In this document: in pieces, positions 27,012-37,276 of the stretch
Layout of the letters: each line of letters starts with the position of its first letter
Numbering within the stretch: the stretch's first letter is position 1
DNA from: Picrophilus oshimae DSM 9789
GTDB taxonomy: Archaea > Thermoplasmatota > Thermoplasmata > Thermoplasmatales > Thermoplasmataceae
Direction of reading: 5' to 3'
Assembly (NCBI RefSeq): GCF_900176435.1
Contig: NZ_FWYE01000004.1
Span: forward strand, 1 to 64,000
DNA length: 64,000 bases
Notes under the pieces: model-generated
Database searches by the model: none
What the model was told of the DNA's origin: nothing
Seen by the model: only the letters and a program-made list of their open reading frames with translations
Made by a program: the position numbers and the translations under genes

Positions 27012-29732
27012 ATGGAAAGTATTATAAATAAACCTATTAAGGGCAGAACAAATTTTGTGAAAGAACCATTAGGTATTGATATAGAAAAACCTTTTTTTTC
27101 ATGGGTACTTACCTCGCAAACAGATAATACTTACCAGACTGCATACAGAATAATTGTATCTAAAAATGAAATTAATTTGATTAAAGAGGTAGGAGATGTT
27201 TGGGACACAGGAAAGGTGGCATCGGAAAAAAATTCTTTTGTATATTATAACGGTCCACCTTTAAAAAGTTTCACTAAATATTATTGGAGAGTGAAATGGT
27301 GGGATAATCATGGAAATGAAAGTTCTTTCAGCGATATATATTCTTTTGAAACAGCTTTTGTTGGAAAAGAAATGTGGGTAGGAAAATGGATTTTTGTAGA
27401 TTCAATGGTCAGAAAGGAATTTAATATAAATAAAGTTATTAAAAGTGCCAGAATATATATAAGTGCTCTTGGATATTACGAGTTAAGAGTAAATGGTAGA
27501 AAAGTGGGAACAAAAGTGTTAACACCTCAGTGGACAGATTATAGGAAAAAAATTCTATATTCTACTTATGATGTAGCAGGTGAACTTAGAAATGGCTTAA
27601 ATTGTGTAGGTGTTATGATAGGTAATAGTAGGTATACGACGGAATATGGATATGACGGTAAACACCAAGTTATAATGGATATACTATTAGTATATAATGA
27701 TGGTGAGACTGTACATTTTGGTACTGATGAATCATGGAAAACTTCCACAGGACCAATAGTATATGATGATATATACAATGGAGAAATATACGACGCACGG
27801 TTAGAGCAATATGGTTGGGATTCACCAGGATTTGACGATTCAAAATGGGCATTTTGCAAATACTCTAATTCCAAACTTGGAAAACTTGTTTCTGATGCTT
27901 TATTCCCACCAATAGAAATAGTTGGAAATATAAAGCCAAAATCTATTATCTATATAGGTGAAAATAAATATATAGTAGATTTTGGTCAAAATTTTACAGG
28001 ATGGGTTAAAATAAAATTGGGATATTTAAACAAGGGTGACAAGGTAAAACTTAGGTATGCAGAATTGCTAAACAACGATAATACACTTAATACCGGTCCA
28101 AATAGAACTGCAAAAAATGAGGATATTTATATATCAAAAGGTAGGGATAATGAATTTTATGAGCCTAGATTTACGTATCATGGTTTTAGATATGTAGAAA
28201 TTTCTGGAGATAATTTAATACTTAACTTAGATAATATAGAGGGAAGAATTGTACATAGTAATGTAGAACCTGTTGGTAGTATTGTATTTGACAAGGAAAA
28301 CGATATACTAAATCAAATACATAAAATGGTTTTATGGTCACAGGTAAGCAATTTGATGGGAATTCCTACAGATTGCCCACAAAGAGATGAAAGGATGGGA
28401 TGGTTAGGCGATTCTAGCTTAACAGCTGAGGAATCTATAATGAATTTCAATATGTATGGTTTCTATATAAAATGGTTAAGCGATATAAAAGATTCCCAAC
28501 TGGATAGTGGCGAAATACCGGATGTTGTACCTCCTTTTTGGCCCCTATATCCAGCAGACCCAGGTTGGGGTGATGAGTATATTTCAATACTATGGGATGT
28601 ATACAGATACTATGGAGACAAGAACATATTAGCTGAGTATTATCCATATGTTAAGAAATGGCTTAATTTTCTTCTTAGTAAAATTGAAAATGGCATTTTA
28701 ACATTTTATAAATATGGTGATTGGTGTCCACCTAAAATGGTTAAGCCTTTAGATACGCCGGGAGAGCTATATGCCACGTCAATCCTTTTTAAGGATTTGG
28801 GTATTATGTCTCAAATATCAAAAATATTGGGAAATAATGATTACCATGATTATGAAAATGATATGAAAACTATAAAAAATGCTTTTAATAATAAATTCTT
28901 GGTAGAACGTGATGAAACATTTCCACCATTTCTAAATAGGCAAAGGTATGGTATACCAGATAAATTACATATTATATATTATGGTAATCATGATTATGGA
29001 ACACAAACTTCTCAAATTTTACCTCTATATTTTGATATGGCACCATTAGAAATCAGAGATAAAATATTTAATTATTTATTAAATGATGTTGTAATTAATT
29101 GTAGTAATCATTTGAACACAGGAATTTTTGGTACTAGGTATTTACTTCAAGTTTTATCGGCCTTTGGTCACTCTGAAACTGCATTTAAAGTAATTACACA
29201 AACTAGTTACCCTGGCTGGGGGTATATGTTAAAAGAGGGTGCCACAACTTTATGGGAAAGATGGGAGTTCTTAACTGGAGGACCTTTACATGAATCCGAA
29301 AAAAATTTGGCTGAGAGTGGTATGAATTCTCACAACCATATTATGTTTGGCACTGTTGATAATTGGTTCTTTGATACACTTGTAGGTATAGTTCCTGATG
29401 TAGAAAATCCAGGATTCAAAATATTTAAATTGTCTCCACATTTTATAAATGAAATTAAAATGATCAAATTTGCATTTAATTCGCCTATAGGCTCTATTCA
29501 TTATAAATTAGAAACCATAGAAAATAAAAAAAGACAAATTCATCTCCATGTGCCTGTTAATTCCAAATGTAGATTAGAATTAGATAAGAAAGAAGTGGCA
29601 GAACTAATATCAATAAATAATAGTAAATTATTGAATAATACTATAAATGAACAAGATAAAATTACATATGAATTTGGTTCGGGCAATTATGAAATAACAA
29701 TAAAATTAAGAGGTGAAAAAAATGAAATATAA
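27012..29732 (+). CDS. Alpha-L-rhamnosidase (GH78)
   Basis: A 906-residue GH78 enzyme that releases L-rhamnose from glycosides. The N-terminal beta domain (GIDIEKPFFSWVL ... YRIIVSK ... WDTGKV) and a carbohydrate-binding-like second domain precede the (alpha/alpha)6 catalytic domain. The signature PQRDERMGWLGD places the general acid at E460; GATTLWERWE and MNSHNHIMFG are further GH78 motifs. No signal peptide is seen. Codon use is more A/T-rich than in the neighbouring wall genes, suggesting separate acquisition. The 3' end overlaps the ribosome site and start of the reductase gene. Confidence 0.92.
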   Translation: MESIINKPIKGRTNFVKEPLGIDIEKPFFSWVLTSQTDNTYQTAYRIIVSKNEINLIKEVGDVWDTGKVASEKNSFVYYNGPPLKSFTKYYWRVKWWDNHGNESSFSDIYSFETAFVGKEMWVGKWIFVDSMVRKEFNINKVIKSARIYISALGYYELRVNGRKVGTKVLTPQWTDYRKKILYSTYDVAGELRNGLNCVGVMIGNSRYTTEYGYDGKHQVIMDILLVYNDGETVHFGTDESWKTSTGPIVYDDIYNGEIYDARLEQYGWDSPGFDDSKWAFCKYSNSKLGKLVSDALFPPIEIVGNIKPKSIIYIGENKYIVDFGQNFTGWVKIKLGYLNKGDKVKLRYAELLNNDNTLNTGPNRTAKNEDIYISKGRDNEFYEPRFTYHGFRYVEISGDNLILNLDNIEGRIVHSNVEPVGSIVFDKENDILNQIHKMVLWSQVSNLMGIPTDCPQRDERMGWLGDSSLTAEESIMNFNMYGFYIKWLSDIKDSQLDSGEIPDVVPPFWPLYPADPGWGDEYISILWDVYRYYGDKNILAEYYPYVKKWLNFLLSKIENGILTFYKYGDWCPPKMVKPLDTPGELYATSILFKDLGIMSQISKILGNNDYHDYENDMKTIKNAFNNKFLVERDETFPPFLNRQRYGIPDKLHIIYYGNHDYGTQTSQILPLYFDMAPLEIRDKIFNYLLNDVVINCSNHLNTGIFGTRYLLQVLSAFGHSETAFKVITQTSYPGWGYMLKEGATTLWERWEFLTGGPLHESEKNLAESGMNSHNHIMFGTVDNWFFDTLVGIVPDVENPGFKIFKLSPHFINEIKMIKFAFNSPIGSIHYKLETIENKKRQIHLHVPVNSKCRLELDKKEVAELISINNSKLLNNTINEQDKITYEFGSGNYEITIKLRGEKNEI

Positions 29733-30729
29733 ATTTCTTGGAAAAAGTGGTATAAGAATTAGTGAGTTGGTAATGGGTGCTATGACATTTGGAAATGAAT
29801 GCGATAAAAAAACTAGCTTTACTTTATTAGACAAATTTGAAAGCGAGGGTGGAAATACAATTGATACAGCAAATGTTTATTCCAATGGAAATTCAGAAAG
29901 TATAGTTGGCGAGTGGCTTAAATCCAGAGATAGAGATGATTTTATTATAGCAACTAAGGTAAGGTTTCCGATGGGGGCTCAACCAAACAACGCTGGCATA
30001 AGCACTAAACATATTAGAAGTTCTTTAAAGAAATCTCTTGAGAGATTGCAAACCGATTATATAGACTTATATCAAATCCATGCTTGGGATATGTATACTC
30101 CGTTAGAAGAATCACTTTATACTCTATCTGATTTAGTCGATAAGGGTTTAGTAAATTATATTGGGGTTAGTAATTTTAAAGGTTGGCAACTGCAAAAAGC
30201 TATAGACATTTCTGAAAAGTATGGCTTTAGAAAGATAATATCAATACAACCTCAATATAACCTCTTAGAAAGAGGAATAGAATATGAAATTAAAGATGTT
30301 GTTGAAGAGAATGGCTTAGGTGTAATTTCATGGAGTCCTCTCAGAGGAGGATGGTTAACAGGGAAATTCAAACAAAATGTTAAGCCAATAGGTACTAACA
30401 CTAGAGTGGAAAGGTCTAGTGCTATAGACCCAGGTGAGGCATGGGAAAGGTATAATAATGATAGAACATGGGAAATAATTAAAAAAGAAGAAGATATTGC
30501 AAACAGAAGAGGTGTTACTGTTTCTCAGGTTTCTATTAACTGGGTAAGATCACATAAATGGATCACTGCTCCAATAATTGGGGCAAGAAATCTGGAACAG
30601 CTGAAAGATAACCTTTCTTCTCTAAACTGGGAACTTGATAATAATGAAATAGAAGAATTGAATCATGTAAGCATGATGAAAAATTTCTATCCATATGATT
30701 TTATAGAATGGGCTGTTAAGCGTAGATAA
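29722..30729 (+). CDS. Aldo/keto reductase
   Basis: A (beta/alpha)8 NADPH oxidoreductase of 335 residues, beginning MKYKFLGKSGIRISEL. Catalytic residues are visible in GNTIDTANVYSNG (Asp, Tyr), ATKV (Lys) and LYQIHAWD (His); the GASNF-type motif appears as GVSNFKGWQ, with a distal APIIGARN cofactor motif. An in-frame GTG at 29713 exists, but GAGGTG lies just before the ATG at 29722. Overlap with the rhamnosidase gene implies a joint operon and perhaps reduction of the released sugar or aglycone; the true substrate is unknown. Confidence 0.9.
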   Translation: MKYKFLGKSGIRISELVMGAMTFGNECDKKTSFTLLDKFESEGGNTIDTANVYSNGNSESIVGEWLKSRDRDDFIIATKVRFPMGAQPNNAGISTKHIRSSLKKSLERLQTDYIDLYQIHAWDMYTPLEESLYTLSDLVDKGLVNYIGVSNFKGWQLQKAIDISEKYGFRKIISIQPQYNLLERGIEYEIKDVVEENGLGVISWSPLRGGWLTGKFKQNVKPIGTNTRVERSSAIDPGEAWERYNNDRTWEIIKKEEDIANRRGVTVSQVSINWVRSHKWITAPIIGARNLEQLKDNLSSLNWELDNNEIEELNHVSMMKNFYPYDFIEWAVKRR

Positions 30730-31067
30730 TCTTTGAAGTATTGGTGCTAAATGTAATTCCTTATTCATTGAAATCATTGCTGAAATAATCACCTCTTTAT
30801 TTTATGAATTAATATACACAAGGTTTATTGATTCTATTATGATAGTATAAATTATTCTGAGCATTTATAAAGATATCTTTAGTTGAATATCATCTTTATT
30901 TCATTCTTATATTTATCAATACTTTATATTAAATTGATTTAGCTAAATTTATTATATTAAAATAGCTAATTATATAATTCTAATAATTTATTATTTTTCC
31001 AATATTTAGATATAGTCATACCAAGTAATATTTATAGAATAATTTAATTTTCAATTAGTATGAAAAT
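30730..31067. other. AT-rich intergenic region
   Basis: About 340 bases of AT-rich sequence after the aldo/keto reductase gene. No gene, repeat or RNA element is recognised. The end probably holds the promoter of the short ORF that follows. Confidence 0.35.
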
Positions 31068-31205
31068 ATGAAAAATGGTGACTGGAAAACAATGATCAGC
31101 AATCTAGGAGATTTTCTTGCTGAAAAAGAGACGTTCAAGAAGATGTTGATAGAACTATTTGACCAGTCAAAACTTAAATTGGTAACTATTGACTTTGTTT
31201 CTTAA
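31068..31205 (+). CDS. Short hypothetical ORF, possibly a truncated gene
   Basis: A 45-residue frame (MKNGDWKTMISNLGDF ... TIDFVS) with natural-looking amphipathic composition but no recognised family. It may be the surviving N-terminus of a longer gene, since the following 240 bases show no continuing frame. Low confidence that it is expressed. Confidence 0.3.
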   Translation: MKNGDWKTMISNLGDFLAEKETFKKMLIELFDQSKLKLVTIDFVS

Positions 31206-31447
31206 TCATGAAATTTTACGCAATAAAAATCCCTTGTTAATAATATGTTTACTGTGCTTTGGCTCAAATTCACCACGTCTTGCTTCTCAGTACTTATGGC
31301 TTGCTCATGGAACATCATTCTCACTTGCAGATTGGAATTTAGGGGGCTTAAGAGGTAGCTTGAGATTAAATAATCTCTAAACTTTTGAACGAAAAAATCA
31401 GGTTCTTTTAATATCATTTTCTAATACTTATTATAATAAGTGAGATC

Positions 31448-31948
31448 ATGAAAGACAAGAACAAGGATTTGAGATATTATTCATTCGCTTATTTATTTCA
31501 TCAAAATGGCGGTTTCAAGGGAATATTCCTTTCTAAAGAATCTTGGGATTTTTATATTTCAATCGTAATTATCGCAACTATAATCTATTTCCACAAACTC
31601 CAGCCAATGAGTTCGGCAGGGATAATATTTGTTATTGGTCTAGATGTTGCCCTTTTAGATCTAGTTTTGGCAATATATGCGATTATTTACTCTATACAGG
31701 ATGAAAACTATCTTTCTGCTCTAATAGCTTCTAAAAACTATCAGTACCTATTATTCCAAACTTCCTGAACTTCGCTTTGGATATTTATATCGATACCATT
31801 ATTCGGCTTCATAGAGCTAATTTTTTATAACTTAATAATTCAAGCGTTGGCATTCTTTGCAATAATATATGGCTTTTTAGGCACTTTTATTCTTATAACG
31901 CAAGCTTTAAGGAAAATAGCTGTAATGGCAGCAAGAGTGATAAGTTAA
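31448..31948 (+). pseudogene. Membrane protein gene interrupted by an in-frame TGA
   Basis: The frame from 31448 encodes 106 residues with hydrophobic segments (ISIVIIATIIYF; AGIIFVIGLDVALLDLVLAIYAIIYS) and stops at TGA (31766-31768). The same frame continues open for 59 more codons to TAA at 31948, with two further hydrophobic segments (LWIFISIPLFGFIELIFY; AFFAIIYGFLGTFIL). A single TGG to TGA change would explain this. The restored product is a protein of about 166 residues with four membrane segments and unknown function. Confidence 0.55.
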
Positions 31949-31980
31949 GGAAAAGTTGGGAGGATGCAGAGAATAAATAA

Positions 31981-32696
31981 TCATAAAAACTCCTTAATCT
32001 TTTCAATTAATTTTGACATAACAGTATCATCTCTGTTTCCTTTTTCGTCCACAATCTTCTCTTTCTGCTTATTTCTCCCTTTAGACGAATTAAATACTTG
32101 TTTCTCGCCTTCTCTCTCACCTTCTATTTTCACTTTAAGCTTCTGCATTTCAGCGAGCTTTAATCCTCCTTTTACAATACTTGATTCCTTATTTATGCCT
32201 CTATCAGAACTGTTAGAGAGTTCCACATTTTTGCTATTGGAATCTTTTACAATTTCCTCAAAATTTTGAATGTTTCGATCTGGATTGTCAGGGTAAGAAT
32301 TATATTGGAAAAGCAAATTAGTATAATTTTTTCCTGCGCATTAAGGAATTCATCCATCGCCTTTGTATCCAAGACAAAATCTATGTCTAATTTTTCGGCT
32401 TTGATAGGCTCTTCGCAAATCTTCGCAATTACATTAAGAACCTGCCTTTGCCCTAAAGCTCTTCCTTTTTGTTCTATAAGAATATACTTGGCAAAAATAA
32501 TGAAATTAGAATATCCTATGATTGGTGGATTGTTGGTTTTTTCCTGCGTTATACTATCATTATCTATATTAAATGAATCTATTTCCTTCTCTTTTTTAAA
32601 CTTTACAATTTGTCCGGAAACGTATTTAATGTTTTTTACTGTATTCTCCTTAAAGTTATGTATTGCATATTGATATTCTTCCTCCGCATTAAGCAA
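31981..32696 (-). pseudogene. Hypothetical gene, probably broken by one frameshift
   Basis: Two minus-strand frames overlap by 70 bases: an upstream one (32247-32696; 149 codons) and a downstream one (31981-32316; 111 codons). The upstream product reads naturally as far as DEFLNAQEKIIL and then turns hydrophobic, while the other frame becomes natural from LFQYNSYPDNPDRNIQNFEEI. A single frameshift near 32300-32320 in a gene of about 235 codons is the simplest reading. The joined protein is charged and contains a Lys/Glu-rich tail; no family recognised. Confidence 0.45.
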
Positions 32697-33395
32697 AACG
32701 ACCCTCTTAGATTTATATATTTTTTAAGGGATCAAACAATGATTCAAGCTTCCTATCGTTTCTTTCCATGGCAGTTCATATGGTAGACTCTTGCATTACA
32801 TTGCACCCAATATTAATTGAAGACTTTAATTCAATATAACACTTTCTATAAATGAGCTCATTTTTAGTTCTGACATATAACTCCAAACCTTTTCCCTAAA
32901 ACTGCTATTGTGTTACGACCGGTTCATAACGAGGTAATATTTTAGTTCTTAGAGATCAAAGTCCATCACCATACAAATGATTACACTTGAAAATAAATTT
33001 TTGGGTTGTGTTTTTAATCCCTCTATCTAATCTTGAAATGACACTTACACTATTGACAATAAAAGATCTTTAAATCTATAGCTTTCTTTTACTTTTAACC
33101 TTGCAATAATTACTGCTATTAACGGTATTAAAACAAAATTAATAGCTCCTATATTCACTTACGAACTTGCTTTCATATTCATTAAATTCATCTAGGATAT
33201 TTGCATTTATATCTATGAACTTATATTATCGATGCTTCGCAGGACATATACTATTTATTAATTAAAAACCTAAAGGCTATATTCAATATAAATCCTAAGG
33301 TATCGATTAAGTTATTATTTTTTATGATTGTGTGTTAATAAAATAAATATATTTTTGTTTAATATTTGCCATCACTGAACTTGCACATAATATTA
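32697..33395. other. Gene-poor region with scattered coding remnants
   Basis: About 700 bases without an intact gene. Minus-strand fragments such as MERNDRKLESLFDPLKN (about 32710-32770) and GLELYVRTKNELIYRKCYIELKSS (about 32830-32900) look like degraded protein-coding sequence but cannot be assigned. The rest is AT-rich. Confidence 0.35.
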
Positions 33396-34751
33396 TTAAG
33401 TCTTCCAAGTGCCTAATTCTAACATATTTCTTACTTCTTCCAATGACTTATCATTTGTATTTGGCAGCATAGTGCTAATAATAAGTACTATTACCACAAA
33501 AACTATTACTATAGATAAATATCCGGTATCCTTTACTGTGGCCAATAAAGCTGGACCAGCAAATAACCAAACAGCACTTGCAAGTCTCATATAAGACCAA
33601 ATTTGACCTTGTACGGTAGTCCTAATTTCTGTTGGCCACATCTCAACTGACCATGTGCGTATTATTGGAGAAACCATGGTTGATAATGTTCCAAATCCAA
33701 CTAGGCCTATAAATCCCAAAATTGGATTAACCAAGAAACTTGCAATAGCTACAACCACGACAAATACAACCGCTCCGGCAAATATAGGCGTGAACGCCAT
33801 ATTACGTGAGTATTTAATATTATAGCGTGACCACCAAAGTTCAAATGATATGGCTATAATCTCCAGTACCCATTCTACTATAGTTATATCTAAAAGCGTT
33901 TTTATTCCTAATCCAGGAAAAATAAAAATAGTAAATGTTCCAAATGTACTTGCATATAGACCCCATGAGATATATAATATTATCATCAATACAAAATATT
34001 TTTTAAATTTCCCTTTTTTTAAAAACTTAGAAAAAGTTAATGTTTCTATATTATTTTCTTTATTTTCATCTTTTGTATTTTTTTGTTTAGTATATGTTTT
34101 TGTCAGTTTAGTATACTCATTTTCATGGCCCTTAATCAGGAGCCAGCGTGGAGATTCAATTACCTGTCTTCTTGTAAGGAATACAAAGAAAGCTATCACA
34201 GCTATTATCCACATAAGAATCCTAAAACTGTAAACGCCTGCATGGAGGTCGGTGACAGCCAAATCAACGGTATATACAAATGGTATTGCCAGAACCCACA
34301 TAGTATATGGAATAGCAATAGCGAAATTTCTACTTTTTTTTGGTGAAAATTCTGCTATCATACTCCAAGACGTTGGAACATCAGCCCCTAACGCTATTCC
34401 AGCAATAAAAAATACAAGAATGAACATAATTGGATTTACACTAAATCCATCTATTAATGCGGCCACTGCCATCAAAGCCATATCCCACATAAAAATTATT
34501 TTTCTACCAAATTTATCACCCCATCTTCCACCAAAAAAAGCCCCAAAGAAAACACCAAAAGAAAGAGAAAAAGGTATAAAGCCCTCAATAACAACAGACA
34601 TGTGAGGAAAATCTATAAGTAATAGCGTTATTACAACACCTGCAGTAACAAACAAAAAAGCGTCTAGAAAGTCAGCCATCCCCAAAGATAGGATCCATTT
34701 ATATCTCTCCTTATCCAATTTAGCTGTGTCCCAATTTTCTAAACTATCCAT
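33396..34751 (-). CDS. MFS sugar-type transporter
   Basis: A 12-helix major facilitator transporter of about 451 residues. The inter-helix 2-3 motif GGRWGDKFGRKI is clear, and PRWLLIKGHENEY after helix 6 is the sugar/aromatic-acid-porter motif. A longer frame begins at 34790, but the hydrophobic extra stretch is unlike the family, so M14 (MDSLENWDTAKLDKERYKW) is chosen. It is near the rhamnosidase and may import a glycoside or sugar, although it is on the opposite strand and separated by decayed genes; the substrate is unknown. Confidence 0.85.
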   Translation of the reverse strand: MDSLENWDTAKLDKERYKWILSLGMADFLDAFLFVTAGVVITLLLIDFPHMSVVIEGFIPFSLSFGVFFGAFFGGRWGDKFGRKIIFMWDMALMAVAALIDGFSVNPIMFILVFFIAGIALGADVPTSWSMIAEFSPKKSRNFAIAIPYTMWVLAIPFVYTVDLAVTDLHAGVYSFRILMWIIAVIAFFVFLTRRQVIESPRWLLIKGHENEYTKLTKTYTKQKNTKDENKENNIETLTFSKFLKKGKFKKYFVLMIILYISWGLYASTFGTFTIFIFPGLGIKTLLDITIVEWVLEIIAISFELWWSRYNIKYSRNMAFTPIFAGAVVFVVVVAIASFLVNPILGFIGLVGFGTLSTMVSPIIRTWSVEMWPTEIRTTVQGQIWSYMRLASAVWLFAGPALLATVKDTGYLSIVIVFVVIVLIISTMLPNTNDKSLEEVRNMLELGTWKT

Positions 34752-34960
34752 GATAAATATAAAAAGTAGAAATATAAATAACAAATTCAAGACATGTCCA
34801 TAGATATGTACATATAAAGAGACATATATAAATATACTTTATATTAGAATATATTAAATGACTTATATCAATATACACACTTACTGAATTTATCCTCTTT
34901 GAGTGCAAGTCAAGATACATAGGTTCTAATGTTTTATCGGCAAGTTTTTAAAGTATGCTT
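34752..34960. other. Intergenic region with the transporter promoter
   Basis: AT-rich stretch upstream of the MFS gene (minus strand). TATA-like tracts occur around 34820-34850. No gene is seen. Confidence 0.3.
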
Positions 34961-35770
34961 TTAACTGTATCCCCTCCATATCTTTCTAAGCTCTTGAAGT
35001 CTCTTTTTTGTTGGTGGTAATGATATAAGTCTATCTTTGATTGGTTCCCATATCTGCACCACGGATGTGTCCTTAGGATAATAGTTCAGATGTTCATTTA
35101 TTTGCAACTCGATTTCATCGATTAGTTTTTTGATAAATTTAGTGCTCCTGGATCTATTAAGCTCTTTAAGTTGGGAATCCTGTGTGTTGCTTAGCTCTAT
35201 TTCCTTGTACGTTTGCTCTATATTCTCAAGAACAAGTTTATTAGCATCATAAATTTGTTCGAAGAAGTCCGGAATTACTCTCATCTCATTACGATTGCAC
35301 TTTATGTAATCTAAAATATCACTCTTCCTTGTAAGCATCTTGCCAGAGTTCAGATCGTAAAGATACCAGAAATGGAAATCTTCTCCATACTTGTAATAAA
35401 AGAATATTCCAGATAATTTATTTTTTTCAATCCACTAAATACACTGTATGGCATTTTTTCTAGTTCCTCAACACCTTTATTCTTTAAGAAATCCTTAAGC
35501 GGCTGGTAAAACAATTCACCTCCTCCAAATATATCTCTTTCCAGTTCTGCAAATACTTTCTCATCCTTATCTTTAATCCTTCTGATGATTCCAAAAACTT
35601 TTGGGTGTATCTCTTCGCCAAGTACCGATTCGTCAAGGCCTACTGCCTCATCAAAATTTATTACTGACAGACCATTAAGTAGTCGAGAAATCTTATGCCT
35701 TTCCTGATCCTGTTTTATGCTAAGGCCAATTCCAACAAACACTTCAAAAATTGAAATGGAGGTAACCGCA
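34961..35770 (-). pseudogene. Unknown protein gene split by a frameshift
   Basis: Two minus-strand frames lie end to end: 35350-35742 (130 codons, GTG start) and 34961-35338 (125 codons). The first loses sense at NYLEYSFITSMEK, while the second frame reads well upstream of its first ATG (FFYYKYGEDFHFWYLYDLNSGKM), so a frameshift near 35400 broke one gene of about 270 codons. The product contains FGGGELFYQPLKDFLKNKG and a charged C-terminus. Family unknown. The upstream end merges with the VapB-like remnant. Confidence 0.5.
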
Positions 35771-35820
35771 ATAGTCCATCTGACTTTTCAATTTCCTCTG
35801 CTTTTTCGATTGCCTCTTTG

Positions 35821-35949
35821 TTAGATTTCATTAATATTTGTCCTATTTGCAAGCCTATATATAACATCTGTAAAACTTTCATTTCTAGACTTTAGTTTGG
35901 ATAGCCTTAGATACGCTTCATCAGAGATAGATATGTTTTTACTTCCCAT
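35821..35949 (-). pseudogene. VapB-like antitoxin (DUF217 type), apparently truncated
   Basis: A 42-codon frame starting GSKNISISDEAYLRLSKLK and continuing ESFTDVIYRL, the characteristic N-terminus of archaeal VapB antitoxins of the DUF217 group. The frame stops at TAA (35821-35823), but the next frame continues as KEAIEKAEEIEKSD, so the usual C-terminal part appears shifted out of frame. No VapC follows; the adjacent gene is unrelated. Likely a relic of a toxin-antitoxin pair. Confidence 0.5.
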
Positions 35950-36141
35950 CTACTCACACACATACGTGTGTGAAATATAAAGTTTTTTTCCATAGTAACC
36001 CATAGAGTTTTATTTTTACCTAAGGATTATATAAGTAAAATTTCCTAAAACTTTGAAGTTGCTCAAGGTAAGAATATTTACTATAGCCACTATAATCGAT
36101 ACTATTGATACTAAAATAATATGATATATATCTATTGAAAT
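35950..36141. other. Intergenic region
   Basis: AT-rich spacer containing the probable promoter of the VapB-like relic. The short palindrome-like cacacatacgtgtgtg lies at about 35955-35970 and could be an operator for the antitoxin. Nothing else is seen. Confidence 0.35.
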
Positions 36142-36681
36142 TCATAATAATTCTGATATTACTATCGACTCGCTATTGGCATCATAAAATAAAATGAAGT
36201 TAAATTTTCCCAATGTAATAAGCACGTCCTTTCCTTTTAAATTGTTGATATTCACAGGAATTGACCATCCTGGATTAAAAATTATGCCCTTGATCTCAAC
36301 TTTATGATTATTTAAGTCTGTTCCTATCATCTTAGCTGCCGTTATTATACCTATTATGTTTGTGTTGCCAATCCTATTGATCAGATTTGGGGAATAGTAA
36401 ATCTGATCTATGGTAAGAAGTTCAGCTTTTTCATACGAAACAAAAAAACTGGAGAATAAGATATTCATCTGTTCCGGTACTTTTATTTGCATATTCACCT
36501 TCTCAATTTCATTCTTCAATATTGAATGAAATAGTAATTTATTGGTATCAATGTTTATTATATTATCAAGCAACGGCGAAATAGGCTTAAGTAAAAAAGT
36601 ACTTCTATCAGACCTAAGTTTCAATAATGCATCTCTTACTGTTTCTACCCACTCTGTTCTCTTATTTGACCCTTTAATCAT
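36142..36681 (-). CDS. Hypothetical protein, second gene of an unknown two-gene unit
   Basis: A 179-residue protein with no recognised family. It is predicted alpha/beta, with a basic N-terminus (KGSNKRTEWVETVRDALLKLRSD) and a C-terminal half rich in beta strands (GIITAAKMIG, VLITLGKFNFILFYD). It overlaps the end of the upstream gene by 8 bases, implying coupled translation. The tight pairing resembles toxin-antitoxin or small defence units, but that is only inference from layout. Confidence 0.6.
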   Translation of the reverse strand: MIKGSNKRTEWVETVRDALLKLRSDRSTFLLKPISPLLDNIINIDTNKLLFHSILKNEIEKVNMQIKVPEQMNILFSSFFVSYEKAELLTIDQIYYSPNLINRIGNTNIIGIITAAKMIGTDLNNHKVEIKGIIFNPGWSIPVNINNLKGKDVLITLGKFNFILFYDANSESIVISELL

Positions 36682-37273
36682 TTTTAGTACCCAGCCTTTG
36701 TGATTCCATAATTATATTATTATACTGTGCTATTTGACTAATATTATTATTTAATCCAAAACACATTCTCACGGGATTGTCTATCACCATAAAGTTCCTG
36801 TTATCGTTGGCAAACAAAATTGCAGTGGCCAAAAAAACACCCATACCATTTACATGAGTTCTTAAAGATGGATTACATATATTATTTAATCTTCTAACAA
36901 CATCGTTTATATTAGGCAAACCATTGTTGATATTATATACCAAATCTTGAAGTACATTTCTAAGATTGGGATTTTGGGCAACTGCCATATCTGTTCTCTG
37001 CATATTATTCCAGCTACTATTATTTGCCTCAAGAATAAAATCGCTTAGCATGTTTTGTAATTGGTTTCGTGTAATATTATTTATAGCTGATGGAAATCTA
37101 CCAGCCCATGTTAAAAATAAATTATGCGCTGCAATAAGGTAATCATGTATTAATATATCCTGGGGATTCATAAAATTATTATTTATTATATCTCCTATTC
37201 TACCTAATATATAATTAATATTACAATTATTGCATACATTTATTTTTTCCCGTAAAATAGTCTCATTAATCAT
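36674..37273 (-). CDS. Hypothetical protein with HhH-GPD-like segment
   Basis: A 199-residue, Asn-rich helical protein. Residues 141-153 (VNGMGVFLATAIL) look like a helix-hairpin-helix G-x-G turn, followed by MVIDNPV with D165 where HhH-GPD glycosylases have their catalytic Asp. There is also a cysteine pair CNNC near 14-17. A DNA-binding or glycosylase-like role is possible but weak without a profile search. It is directly preceded by the remains of a winged-helix regulator whose stop is next to this start. Confidence 0.55.
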   Translation of the reverse strand: MINETILREKINVCNNCNINYILGRIGDIINNNFMNPQDILIHDYLIAAHNLFLTWAGRFPSAINNITRNQLQNMLSDFILEANNSSWNNMQRTDMAVAQNPNLRNVLQDLVYNINNGLPNINDVVRRLNNICNPSLRTHVNGMGVFLATAILFANDNRNFMVIDNPVRMCFGLNNNISQIAQYNNIIMESQRLGTKND

Positions 37274-37276
37274 TGT

